Shown here in pieces: positions 1 through 5,097 of a stretch of DNA of 5,097 bases. The notes beneath the pieces are model-generated. The model was not told where the DNA came from and ran no database searches. It saw only the letters and a program-made list of their open reading frames with translations. The stretch comes from an uncultured Oscillospiraceae bacterium (GTDB taxonomy: Bacteria; Bacillota; Clostridia; Oscillospirales; Ruminococcaceae). A program made the translations under genes and the position numbers. The stretch lies in assembly GCA_934456315.1 (NCBI GenBank), contig CAKSHG010000165.1, forward strand, positions 1-5,097, read 5' to 3'. Within the stretch, counting starts at the first letter, position 1. Every line of letters starts with the position of its first letter.

Positions 1-31
1 CTAATCTAAACGTCAAGAAATTGATAAAGAC

Positions 32-235
32 TGTGGGGGAAAACTCTTGTTTTCCCCCACACCCCTTTAGCGCTTTTTTGGCTTTTACTGCGCTAGCGCG
101 CAGAGTATTTCGCCGCATTCGCGGCGAAGCGAGGGCTCTGCCCTCGACCCGCAAGGAGGGACGCGTCCCCCCTTGACTCCCCAATTGGGGGTTGCAGTAA
201 ATTTCAAAGCACCTGCAACGTTAAATTATAATTTA
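32..235. repeat. Dense array of intergenic hairpins and palindromes
   Basis: This non-coding stretch downstream of the exporter operon holds back-to-back inverted repeats. They are a perfect 13-bp stem at 32-44/49-61 (loop TCTT); CTGCGC/GCGCAG at 88-93/98-103; a perfect 8-bp stem TTCGCCGC/GCGGCGAA at 109-116/121-128; CGAGGGC/GCCCTCG at 130-136/140-146; an almost perfect 24-bp palindrome at 152-175 centred on GGGACGCGTCCC with one A/C mismatch; CCCCAATTGGGG at 179-190; GTTGCAG/CTGCAAC at 191-197/213-219; and a 14-bp AT palindrome at 222-235. No coding sequence with family resemblance is visible. None of the hairpins is followed by a clean U-tract on the minus strand, so a classic terminator for the permease gene is not evident, although the array may still mark the transcript 3' end. 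The packing resembles dispersed palindromic intergenic elements, but whether it recurs in the genome cannot be seen here. Confidence 0.7.
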
Positions 236-262
236 TTCCGCAACCAAGCTCAACACGGCAGA

Positions 263-1108
263 TCAGAACTCCGGCTTATCTTCCTGATTGTTGATCTTCT
301 TGCTTTTCAGTACTGCAAGTGTTAGCATGAACATCATCACCGCGATCACAACAGAAAGCACTATCGCTACGATTATACTTGCCACATTATCAGCCAGTAC
401 AAAATCCTCATGGAACATCTCGCCAACGACCAGCGAACGCAGAGTCAGCGGCTGGAACTTCGTGAGGTTGAGCGAAGTCAATATGATGTTTACCAGCGAT
501 ACGCCTATGTACATGAACACCGTAACGATTCCTGGTCTGCTCGTGAAGAGTCCTATCGACATGTATACTGTAATGAAGAACGCCATATATACAGCGCACA
601 TGAGCGCCGCCAGCAGTACCATTCCCACGCTAACCCTGCCGTTTTCGAACAGTACATTGCAAAGCCCTCCGGCAACCAGAGCCGACAGAAAACCGCACGC
701 GAAAACCATTCCGGGATATATCACATATTTCGGGATAAGATAGCTGAACGTATCCAGACCCGCGCAGGACGGGATTATTGTCGCGCGCTTTTTCTGCTCG
801 CCGCCGCAGGGCGACATCAGTATCAGCATGACGACAAGTAATGATGTTGCGCAGAGATCCCCCATAGCTCCGCCAAATACCGAGCCGGCATTTCCCAGCA
901 GCATTCCCATGCTGTTTTCGATATCCACAGAGCCGCTTATTGAGCTGAACATATCTGTGCCGGAAAGGCTGCCGAGCATTGCGTTCATCGCCCATAGCAT
1001 CAGCGGGTCGGCAAGCGCAAAGGAAAACGTACCTATGATAACTCCCCAGAATCGGAATGTCCTAGAAAACTGGAGCCATTCTTTTTTGAACCCTGCCTTA
1101 ATTTGCAT
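263..1108 (-). CDS. ABC-2 type transporter permease subunit
   Basis: This is the membrane subunit of a two-gene ABC exporter, 281 residues from the chosen start. Hydrophobic segments lie near residues 20-42, 82-99, 130-153, 160-186, 192-212 and 241-267, giving the six-span pattern usual for ABC-2 permeases. A charged loop (about 101-128, containing GGEQKKRAT) follows the second span, and the C-terminal tail is charged. The start was put at ATG 1108-1106, which overlaps the end of the ATPase gene by 11 nt and has a GGTGGTGGG stretch just upstream. The frame stays open upstream to an ATG at 1180, but that would add 24 residues translated entirely from within the ATPase gene. The overlap implies translational coupling and a stoichiometric complex in the cytoplasmic membrane. 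The substrate cannot be told from sequence; relatives export peptides, drugs or lipids. The gene ends in TGA at 263-265. Confidence 0.85.
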   Translation of the reverse strand: MQIKAGFKKEWLQFSRTFRFWGVIIGTFSFALADPLMLWAMNAMLGSLSGTDMFSSISGSVDIENSMGMLLGNAGSVFGGAMGDLCATSLLVVMLILMSPCGGEQKKRATIIPSCAGLDTFSYLIPKYVIYPGMVFACGFLSALVAGGLCNVLFENGRVSVGMVLLAALMCAVYMAFFITVYMSIGLFTSRPGIVTVFMYIGVSLVNIILTSLNLTKFQPLTLRSLVVGEMFHEDFVLADNVASIIVAIVLSVVIAVMMFMLTLAVLKSKKINNQEDKPEF

Positions 1109-2006
1109 TTGCGCCCACCACCATTCTGAAAACTTCTTCAAGGCTTGCGGTGCCGATTTTAAAAGTGTCCACCGCCGCACCGTTCTCCGCGAGTAGCTGT
1201 ATCAGCCTGCGGGAGGTGTCCTCCGCGTTTTCCGTGCCGAAACGGAACTGACCGTTCAGGTCGTTGAATTCCGCACGGGCATAGTCAACCGTCAGCAGCT
1301 TTATCTTGAGCTCGTCGGTCAGCCCGCGTACCGAAAGGTTTATCACGTCGCCGCCGTGCTTGCGCAGGATATCCGTAAGGTAGCCCTCCTCGGCGAGCCT
1401 GCCGTTCGTCATGATTCCGATACGGTTCGCAACTCGTTCAACGTCCGACAGGATATGCGTTGAAAGCACGATGGTGCTTCCCATGCTCTTGAGCCGCTCG
1501 ATTATCGAGATGACCTCGGCTCTGCCCTCCGGGTCGAGTGCGGAGGTAGGCTCGTCGAATATCAGCAGCTCCGGATCGCCGATTATCGCTGCACCCATTC
1601 CCAGACGCTGCGTCATTCCGCGGGAATAGCCCTTGGCGCGGCGGTCAGCCGCTTTTGTGAGCCCCACGATATCCAGTACCTCGTTGACGCGGTGCTTCAC
1701 GTCGCCCTGATAATTGGTGCATGCGGCGATGTACTCAAGGTATTCGCGGGAAGTCATATAGCCGTATATCGTCGGGCTTTCCGGGAGGTACCCGACCTTT
1801 ACCGGCTTTCCGTCGCCGATGATTATCTCACCCTCGTCCTTGGGGATAATGTTCGTGATGATGTTCATCGTGGTGGTCTTTCCGCAGCCGTTGCGCCCGA
1901 GGAAGCCGTAGACATCGCCCTTTTCGATATCCATGCTAAGCCCCCTCAGCACGGAGTAGGAGCCGTATTTCTTGTACAGATTACGTATTCTGACCAATTC
2001 GTTCAC
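1098..2006 (-). CDS. ABC transporter ATP-binding protein
   Basis: This is the ATPase of the exporter whose permease follows it. The 302-residue product has the full nucleotide-binding domain: Walker A GRNGCGKT at 37-44, the YLPE segment at 73-76 in the Q-loop region (so the usual glutamine is not seen), signature YSRGMTQRL at 127-135, Walker B LLIFDEP at 147-153, D-loop SALD at 155-158 and the H-switch histidine in STH at 182-184. Residues after about 215 form the accessory C-terminal region common in ABC-2 exporter ATPases of the DrrA/CcmA type. The annotated start is GTG 2006-2004. The Shine-Dalgarno-like GGAAAGG abuts it with no gap, so TTG at 1997-1995, 8-9 nt downstream, is a credible alternative that would remove three residues. 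It is the first gene of a two-gene operon with its own promoter and operator-like repeat. Family assignment is firm; the substrate is unknown. Confidence 0.93.
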   Translation of the reverse strand: MNELVRIRNLYKKYGSYSVLRGLSMDIEKGDVYGFLGRNGCGKTTTMNIITNIIPKDEGEIIIGDGKPVKVGYLPESPTIYGYMTSREYLEYIAACTNYQGDVKHRVNEVLDIVGLTKAADRRAKGYSRGMTQRLGMGAAIIGDPELLIFDEPTSALDPEGRAEVISIIERLKSMGSTIVLSTHILSDVERVANRIGIMTNGRLAEEGYLTDILRKHGGDVINLSVRGLTDELKIKLLTVDYARAEFNDLNGQFRFGTENAEDTSRRLIQLLAENGAAVDTFKIGTASLEEVFRMVVGANAN

Positions 2007-2013
2007 CCTTTCC
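2007..2013 (-). promoter_or_regulatory. Ribosome binding site of the ABC ATPase gene
   Basis: GGAAAGG on the minus strand is the only good Shine-Dalgarno match in the leader. It touches the GTG codon at 2006-2004 directly, which is too close for efficient initiation, while TTG at 1997-1995 lies about 9 nt away, within the usual range. Spacing therefore favours the TTG start, although GTG is the better initiation codon. Confidence 0.55.
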
Positions 2014-2036
2014 AGTATATAAATGCGTATATACAG
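2013..2036 (-). promoter_or_regulatory. Candidate repressor operator of the ABC exporter operon
   Basis: A perfect inverted repeat GTATATA (2015-2021), 6-nt spacer, TATATAC (2028-2034) is present. One further matching pair lies beyond a mismatch, giving arms of nine with one mismatch (2013-2036). It begins directly downstream of the -10 box and covers the predicted transcription start and most of the leader, the classic place for a repressor to act. Two-gene ABC-2 exporters in Firmicutes are often controlled by GntR-family regulators of the YtrA type that bind such repeats. That link is inference: no regulator gene is present in the window. Confidence 0.5.
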
Positions 2037-2065
2037 ATTTTACATTATTTAAATGCGTTTGTCAA
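2037..2065 (-). promoter_or_regulatory. Sigma-A promoter of the ABC exporter operon
   Basis: Reading the minus strand, a perfect -35 TTGACA (2065-2060) and a -10 TAAAAT (2042-2037) are separated by exactly 17 bp. Transcription would start near 2030, giving a leader of about 25 nt before the GTG or TTG start. The promoter lies after the rpmB terminator, so the exporter is an independent transcription unit. Confidence 0.8.
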
Positions 2066-2111
2066 TAGCTTTGCCGCAATTCCCACAATGCCTTGAAAAC
2101 TGTGGCAGAAT

Positions 2112-2154
2112 ACAGAAAAACCCCCGCCGGAAACCGACAGGGGAACTTTTCTGT
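2112..2154 (-). terminator. Rho-independent terminator after rpmB
   Basis: On the minus strand, CCCCTGTCGG (2143-2134) pairs with CCGGCGGGGG (2130-2121) around a TTT loop. This is a 10-bp GC-rich stem with two G-U pairs. It is followed at once by five T residues (2120-2116). Flanking ACAGAAAA and TTTTCTGT (2154-2147 and 2119-2112) extend the symmetry. It lies about 30 nt past the rpmB stop codon and separates rpmB from the exporter operon. Confidence 0.92.
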
Positions 2155-2182
2155 AACCAATAACTTAACGTCAATAAGTTAA

Positions 2183-2371
2183 TTAAACTGCTCTCTGAAC
2201 CAGACCGGAGCGCAGGCAGCGTGTGCAAGCGTTTACTCTGCAGGGAGTACCGTTCACGATCGCCTTTACCTTCTTGACATTGGGCTTATAGGTTCTGTTG
2301 CTGCGTCTGTGGGAGTGGGATACCTTGATACCGAAGGTAACGCTCTTGCCGCAGATCTCACATTTTGCCAT
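2183..2371 (-). CDS. rpmB: 50S ribosomal protein L28
   Basis: This 62-residue protein is a component of the large ribosomal subunit. It starts MAKCEICGK and carries the L28 landmarks: basic SHSHRRSNRTYKPN at 18-31, a VNG segment at 39-41 and the RVNACTRCLRSG end at 45-56. Cysteine pairs C4/C7 and C49/C52 form the two CXXC knuckles of the zinc-binding form. Length is normal for a bacterial L28. The ATG at 2371-2369 is chosen because it gives the canonical N-terminus and has AGGTG about 7 nt upstream; an in-frame GTG three codons earlier is less likely. The gene is monocistronic, with its own promoter at 2450-2422 and a strong terminator. Because both CXXC motifs are intact, this is not the zinc-independent paralogue seen in some bacteria under zinc control, and no Zur-like site is apparent. 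Confidence 0.97.
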   Translation of the reverse strand: MAKCEICGKSVTFGIKVSHSHRRSNRTYKPNVKKVKAIVNGTPCRVNACTRCLRSGLVQRAV

Positions 2372-2421
2372 TTGAAGCACCTACCTCTCTTGTAGTAGTG
2401 AATTTTTCAGTAACGTATAAT

Positions 2422-2450
2422 ATTTTATCAGAAAGAACGGAAAAATGCAA
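2422..2450 (-). promoter_or_regulatory. Promoter of rpmB with extended -10
   Basis: Minus-strand -35 TTGCAT (2450-2445) and -10 TAAAAT (2427-2422) are 17 bp apart. The -10 is preceded by TGA, giving the extended TGN motif. A start near 2415 would leave a leader of about 44 nt. The rest of the spacer towards trpS (2451-2583) is AT-rich with only weak short inverted repeats (for example TCGAT/ATCGA at 2511-2523), and I see no gene in it. Confidence 0.72.
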
Positions 2451-2583
2451 GTGTTTATTGACTGTTTCACAAAAATTTGTAAGATATCACAACAGAGCTG
2501 CTCCAATATCTCGATATAATCGACATTATAACGAAACTCTCCGTAATGAAGGCTGAACAAATTATACAGTCCGTATTCAAAAT

Positions 2584-3582
2584 TTAAAGGGTAACGAACC
2601 CTACCTTTTTCTGTACCTTCTGGATAGTCTTTCTGGAAGCCTTGAACGCCTTTTCTGCGCCCTTCTTCATGCAATCCTCAAGGTAGCCCTTGTCTGCGAA
2701 AACGCGCTTGAACTCTGCCTGCATGGGAGCCAGCATGTCTGCGACAGCCTCGCCGACAGCGGTCTTGAAGTCGCCGTAGCCCTTGCCTGCGAACTCTGCC
2801 TCTATCTCCTCGAAAGACTTGTTTGTGACCGCAGAGTAGATGGACATGAGGTTGATTATGCCGTCCTTGCCCTCCTTGGCGCATACGACTGTATCGCTGT
2901 CGGTGACTGCACGCTTGAACTTGCGGATAATGGTGTCCTTGTCGTCGAGTATCCATACGCTGGCGTTGGGATTCTCATCGGATTTGGACATCTTCTTGAT
3001 CGGCTCCTGGAGGGACATAACCTTTGCAGTGGTCTTGGTGATGTAGCCGTCAGGCATGGTGAATACATCGCCGTAAATGCCGTTGAAGCGCTGTGCGACA
3101 TTGCGCGCAAGCTCGAGGTGCTGCTTCTGGTCGATGCCTACCGGGACAAGGTCAGCCTGATACAGCAGGATATCAGCAGCCATCAGAACGGGGTAGGTGA
3201 ACAGACCGGCGTTGATGTTGTCAGGGTGCTTTGCGGACTTATCCTTGAACTGGGTCATTCTGGAAAGCTCGCCGAACTGGGTATAGCATGAGAGTATCCA
3301 GCTAAGTTCTGCGTGGTTGGGGTTGTGACCCTGAACGAACAGTGTGGACTGCTCCGGGTCAAGACCTGCCGCGATGAGCAGCGCATAGCTTTCCTTTATC
3401 TGGTTGCGGAGCTTTACGGGATCCTGCCTTACGGTGATGGAATGCAGGTCAGCTATGCCGAAAAAGCAGTTGTAGTCGTTCTGGAGCTTCACCCAGTTGC
3501 GCATTGCGCCGAGGTAGTTGCCGAGATGGGGAGTGTTGGTCGGCTGAATGAGGCTCAGCATGTTTTTCTTCTGTTCTTCCAT
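2584..3582 (-). CDS. trpS: Tryptophan--tRNA ligase (TrpRS)
   Basis: This class I aminoacyl-tRNA synthetase charges tRNA-Trp with tryptophan using ATP. The 332-residue product has the HIGH-type motif as PHLGNY (18-23) and the KMSKS loop intact at 197-201 (KKMSKSDENPN). The TYPVLMAADILLYQ segment (129-142) includes D137, aligned by its MAAD context with the aspartate that contacts the indole NH in the Geobacillus enzyme. GIDQKQHLELAR (149-160) and the AVTDSD segment (225-230) are also typical of the bacterial enzyme. Length is normal. The ATG at 3582-3580 is preceded by AGAAAGGA about 7 nt upstream. An in-frame ATG at 3657 would put the start inside the T-box terminator hairpin and add 25 residues not typical of the family. 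Expression is controlled by the Trp T-box leader directly upstream. No clear terminator is visible after the gene. Confidence 0.98.
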   Translation of the reverse strand: MEEQKKNMLSLIQPTNTPHLGNYLGAMRNWVKLQNDYNCFFGIADLHSITVRQDPVKLRNQIKESYALLIAAGLDPEQSTLFVQGHNPNHAELSWILSCYTQFGELSRMTQFKDKSAKHPDNINAGLFTYPVLMAADILLYQADLVPVGIDQKQHLELARNVAQRFNGIYGDVFTMPDGYITKTTAKVMSLQEPIKKMSKSDENPNASVWILDDKDTIIRKFKRAVTDSDTVVCAKEGKDGIINLMSIYSAVTNKSFEEIEAEFAGKGYGDFKTAVGEAVADMLAPMQAEFKRVFADKGYLEDCMKKGAEKAFKASRKTIQKVQKKVGFVTL

Positions 3583-3615
3583 GGTGATTTCCTTTCTCCG
3601 GCTTTCGGAAGCCGG

Positions 3616-3668
3616 AACAAACAAAACTCCGCCCTTGCGGCAGAATTCATCTGCCATAAGGACGGAGT
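3616..3668 (-). terminator. Regulated terminator of the trpS T-box leader
   Basis: ACTCCGTCCTT (3668-3658) pairs with AAGGGCGGAGT (3636-3626) with a single G-U pair. An inner stem GGCAG/CTGCC (3655-3651/3643-3639) sits above a two-by-two internal loop. A T-rich run (3626-3616) follows. The CCTT at 3661-3658 can instead pair with AAGG of the T-box element (3696-3693), giving the mutually exclusive antiterminator. Confidence 0.93.
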
Positions 3669-3993
3669 GATAATATCAACACCGCGTTGCCACCTTAATT
3701 CACGGGAATGTCCCGCGCTCTCAGCGGATACTTTCATATCCTGGCAATTAACGCTTGCTCCACGTCGCAGAATACTCGGTCAAGCTTCGCGAAAAGCTCT
3801 GCTATACCTTTGACTGCGCCCTCTACGGTCCATTTGTATATCCGGCGTTCTGCGGCGTTCCCAGCTGAAATGGCAGTTGCTGCCATAACTCGCCGCTCTC
3901 TGTAAGTGCCACGGATATTTTTATCTCCGTATCATCGGTTTCAAGGGCATATTCGTTTGTTATTGTTGTATTTTAGCCGCGATTCCTGCGGTC
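3616..3993 (-). promoter_or_regulatory. T-box riboswitch, tryptophan-specific
   Basis: This leader senses uncharged tRNA-Trp and switches trpS on. Stem I can be drawn as GCCCT (3948-3944) with AGGGC (3822-3818), ACGG (3930-3927) with CCGT (3828-3825), and ATATCCG (3918-3912) with CGGATAT (3844-3838). Between the last two helices is the specifier loop, with AGATA-type sequence on one side and UGG at 3832-3830 followed by A on the other. UGG is the Trp codon. The distal part has AGAGAG, GCGGCG/CGCCGC (3896-3891/3857-3852) and an apical ATGGCAG/CTGCCAT hairpin. Further hairpins GGATA/TATCC (3741-3726) and CGCGGGA/TCCCGTG (3717-3701) precede the T-box element at 3698-3682, whose UGGC would pair with the GCCA end of tRNA-Trp. 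The terminator follows. The element reads GGUGGCAACGCGG, differing from the usual UGGNACC by one base. Confidence 0.96.
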
Positions 3994-4000
3994 TTTTCAC

Positions 4001-4029
4001 ATTTTATCACAAATCTGCAGATTTGTCAA
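4001..4029 (-). promoter_or_regulatory. Promoter of the trpS T-box transcript
   Basis: Minus-strand -35 TTGACA (4029-4024) and -10 TAAAAT (4006-4001) lie 17 bp apart, with TGA before the -10 (extended -10). The predicted start is near 3993. The -35 begins only 4 nt beyond the DUF389 stop codon, leaving no room for a terminator between them. A small hairpin, CCGC/GCGG at 3991-3988/3980-3977, would sit at the very 5' end of the RNA, ahead of Stem I. Confidence 0.88.
4009..4026. promoter_or_regulatory. 18-bp perfect palindrome within the trpS promoter
   Basis: ACAAATCTGCAGATTTGT is its own reverse complement over all 18 bases. It begins inside the -35 box (sharing ACA) and fills nearly all of the spacer. 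It is upstream of the predicted start, so it would act as DNA, not as part of the T-box RNA. The form suits a dimeric transcription factor, but no known operator is recognised and chance cannot be excluded. Confidence 0.45.
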
Positions 4030-4033
4030 GGGC

Positions 4034-5097
4034 TCATTCCACCGGGATACCGGATTCTTCCGTGCTGCTTTCGGCGGTGCTTATCTCCGGCGCGAGCACG
4101 TTTATGCGAATCTCGGCGCGGCTGCTTCCGGTTTCGGCGGAGAGCCAGTTTTCAAGCAGCTTCTGTGCGGCTGCGTCCAGGGGCTCGTTGGAGTCCGCGA
4201 GCAGCAGCGCGTGTTCGCCGGAGCTGTCGGTGACGCTTCCGCAGCGGATATTTATCAGTTCCGGGAATACCTTGACCGCCTTTGCAGTGACCGCAGCGTA
4301 ATCCACACTGTTTTTCAGCTCGGAGTTTTCAGTCTGAAGCCCGGAAAGCTCCTGTTCCTTTTCGGAGAGCTGCTGTTCCAGCTCGTTTATGCGGTTCTCC
4401 TGGAGGGCTATGGTTATCTTGTCGGTGCTGTCCTCGTCCGTGCCGGCGTCGACTATGCTGTTCTGGGTGACGTTCAGCGTGTAGCCGTCCAGTCCGTATT
4501 TCGGCATTTCCTGTTCCAGCATTGAGATGACGTCGTCGGATATGGGCGTGCCTACCAGGGATACGGAGATACAGTGCGCGTTTTTGTCAGTACTGCTTTT
4601 AACAAGCGATGTATTCGGGAATACGAACTCGCTGTTGAGATAAGTCGAGATGTTCTTGTCCATTATGGAGCTTACAACGGTGGAAGCTCCGAAGAAAACG
4701 CTCGGGACAGCAGCGACTATCGTTATCGCTGCAATGGCGCGGTTTATGACCTTCTGCTTCTTGTCGCTGACGTTGCGGTGGTAGGGCACGCGCAGCATCA
4801 TCGTGACTATCATCGTTGAAAGGGAGATGAACAGCGTATTAATCAGGAACAAATAAAATGCGCCCAGGAAGAACGACGGCTGCCCCGATGCAATGCCGTA
4901 GCCCGCCGTGCAGAGCGGCGGCATGAGCGCTGTCGCGATGGCTACGCCGGGGATAACGTTGCCTTTTTTCTCGCGGGTGTTGCCTATCGCGCCGGCGATT
5001 CCGCCGAACAGCGCTATCAATACGTCCCAGATGGTTGGGCTGGTGCGGGCTATCATCTCGGCGGTGGGAGTGTCTATCGGGGTTATCAGGAAGTACA
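4034..5097 (-). CDS. DUF389 family membrane protein, 5' end outside window
   Basis: The 353 visible residues form the C-terminal part; the frame is open to the window edge, and the first visible ATG (5056) is internal, since conserved family sequence continues upstream of it. The segment NVIPGVAIATALMPPLCTAGYG (about 46-67) and the SFFLGAFYLFLIN span (74-86) are hallmarks of DUF389, an uncharacterised hydrophobic family of bacteria and archaea. Membrane segments lie near residues 21-38, 46-67, 74-102 and 116-139. After them comes a soluble C-terminal region of about 210 residues, with a mixed domain (150-215), a charged heptad-like stretch (229-265) likely to be a coiled coil, and a second small domain (266-335). 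The tail is rich in Ser and Glu. No enzyme motif is visible and the function is unknown. It ends in TGA at 4034-4036, four bases before the trpS promoter, with no terminator of its own. Confidence 0.88.
   Translation of the reverse strand, partial: YFLITPIDTPTAEMIARTSPTIWDVLIALFGGIAGAIGNTREKKGNVIPGVAIATALMPPLCTAGYGIASGQPSFFLGAFYLFLINTLFISLSTMIVTMMLRVPYHRNVSDKKQKVINRAIAAITIVAAVPSVFFGASTVVSSIMDKNISTYLNSEFVFPNTSLVKSSTDKNAHCISVSLVGTPISDDVISMLEQEMPKYGLDGYTLNVTQNSIVDAGTDEDSTDKITIALQENRINELEQQLSEKEQELSGLQTENSELKNSVDYAAVTAKAVKVFPELINIRCGSVTDSSGEHALLLADSNEPLDAAAQKLLENWLSAETGSSRAEIRINVLAPEISTAESSTEESGIPVE

Noticed and set aside
32..61. Classic rho-independent terminator for the exporter operon
   Set aside because: The 13-bp stem is strong, but on the minus strand it is followed by AGTCTTTATC, with no U-tract, and it lies about 200 nt past the permease stop.
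32..235. CRISPR array or tandem repeat
   Set aside because: The hairpins differ in sequence and length, with no identical direct repeats or uniform spacers.
288..743. Open frame of 151 codons on the plus strand
   Set aside because: It is antisense to the permease gene, and its Ser/Thr-rich translation mirrors the hydrophobic codons of that gene. No ribosome binding site or family resemblance.
1109..1180. Upstream ATG giving the permease 24 more residues
   Set aside because: The added residues come wholly from ATPase coding sequence in another frame. ATG 1108 gives a normal short overlap and a typical permease N-terminus.
2461..2583. Terminator for trpS
   Set aside because: Only short weak inverted repeats such as ACAAA/TTTGT at 2469-2480 and TCGAT/ATCGA at 2511-2523 are present, none with a GC-rich stem and adjoining U-tract.
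2381..2674. Minus-strand frame of 97 codons spanning the trpS end and the spacer
   Set aside because: Its first part is trpS read in another frame and the rest is AT-rich spacer including the rpmB promoter. No Shine-Dalgarno sequence or recognisable protein.
3583..3657. Upstream ATG giving trpS 25 more residues
   Set aside because: This start lies in the T-box terminator hairpin, has no ribosome binding site, and would add an extension not typical of TrpRS. ATG 3582 has a good site.
3313..3813. Open frame of 166 codons on the plus strand
   Set aside because: It is antisense to trpS and the T-box leader, both of which are firmly identified, and shows no domain resemblance.
3906..4301. Plus-strand frame of 131 codons opposite the DUF389 gene end
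   Set aside because: It is antisense to a recognised gene and to the trpS promoter and 5' leader. The translation is low-complexity Ser/Ala-rich with no family features.

Overview
This is a 5.1 kb chromosomal window in which every convincing gene lies on the minus strand. It looks like a gut-type Firmicute of class Clostridia, probably Ruminococcus-like. That assignment rests on a Trp T-box riboswitch ahead of trpS, a zinc-binding (two CXXC) L28, strong sigma-A promoters with 17-bp spacers, roughly even base composition, and a GC-rich hairpin-packed spacer. It is inference, not a database match.

Layout in transcription order, high to low coordinates. (1) 5097-4034: the 3' part of a DUF389 membrane protein gene, whose start lies outside the window. 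(2) 4029-3583: the trpS control region. It holds a near-consensus promoter starting 4 bases after the DUF389 stop codon, an 18-bp perfect palindrome inside that promoter, and a complete T-box leader with a UGG (Trp) specifier codon, a T-box element and a rho-independent terminator. (3) 3582-2584: trpS, tryptophanyl-tRNA synthetase. (4) 2583-2372: an AT-rich spacer holding the rpmB promoter; I see no convincing trpS terminator or extra gene in it. (5) 2371-2183: rpmB (L28), followed by a strong terminator at 2154-2112. (6) 2065-263: an ABC-2 type exporter operon, ATPase then permease, with an 11-nt overlap. It has its own TTGACA/TAAAAT promoter and an inverted repeat over the predicted transcription start, suggesting local repression. 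(7) 262-1: a non-coding stretch packed with about seven consecutive hairpins or palindromes, likely an intergenic repeat element.

The units appear to be separately transcribed: trpS responds to uncharged tRNA-Trp, rpmB is constitutive-looking, and the exporter seems inducible. I see no clear evidence of a wholly new multi-gene system. The points most worth a second look are the hairpin array at 32-235, the palindrome embedded in the trpS promoter, the operator-like repeat at the exporter promoter, and the possible use of the trpS T-box terminator to end DUF389 transcripts.
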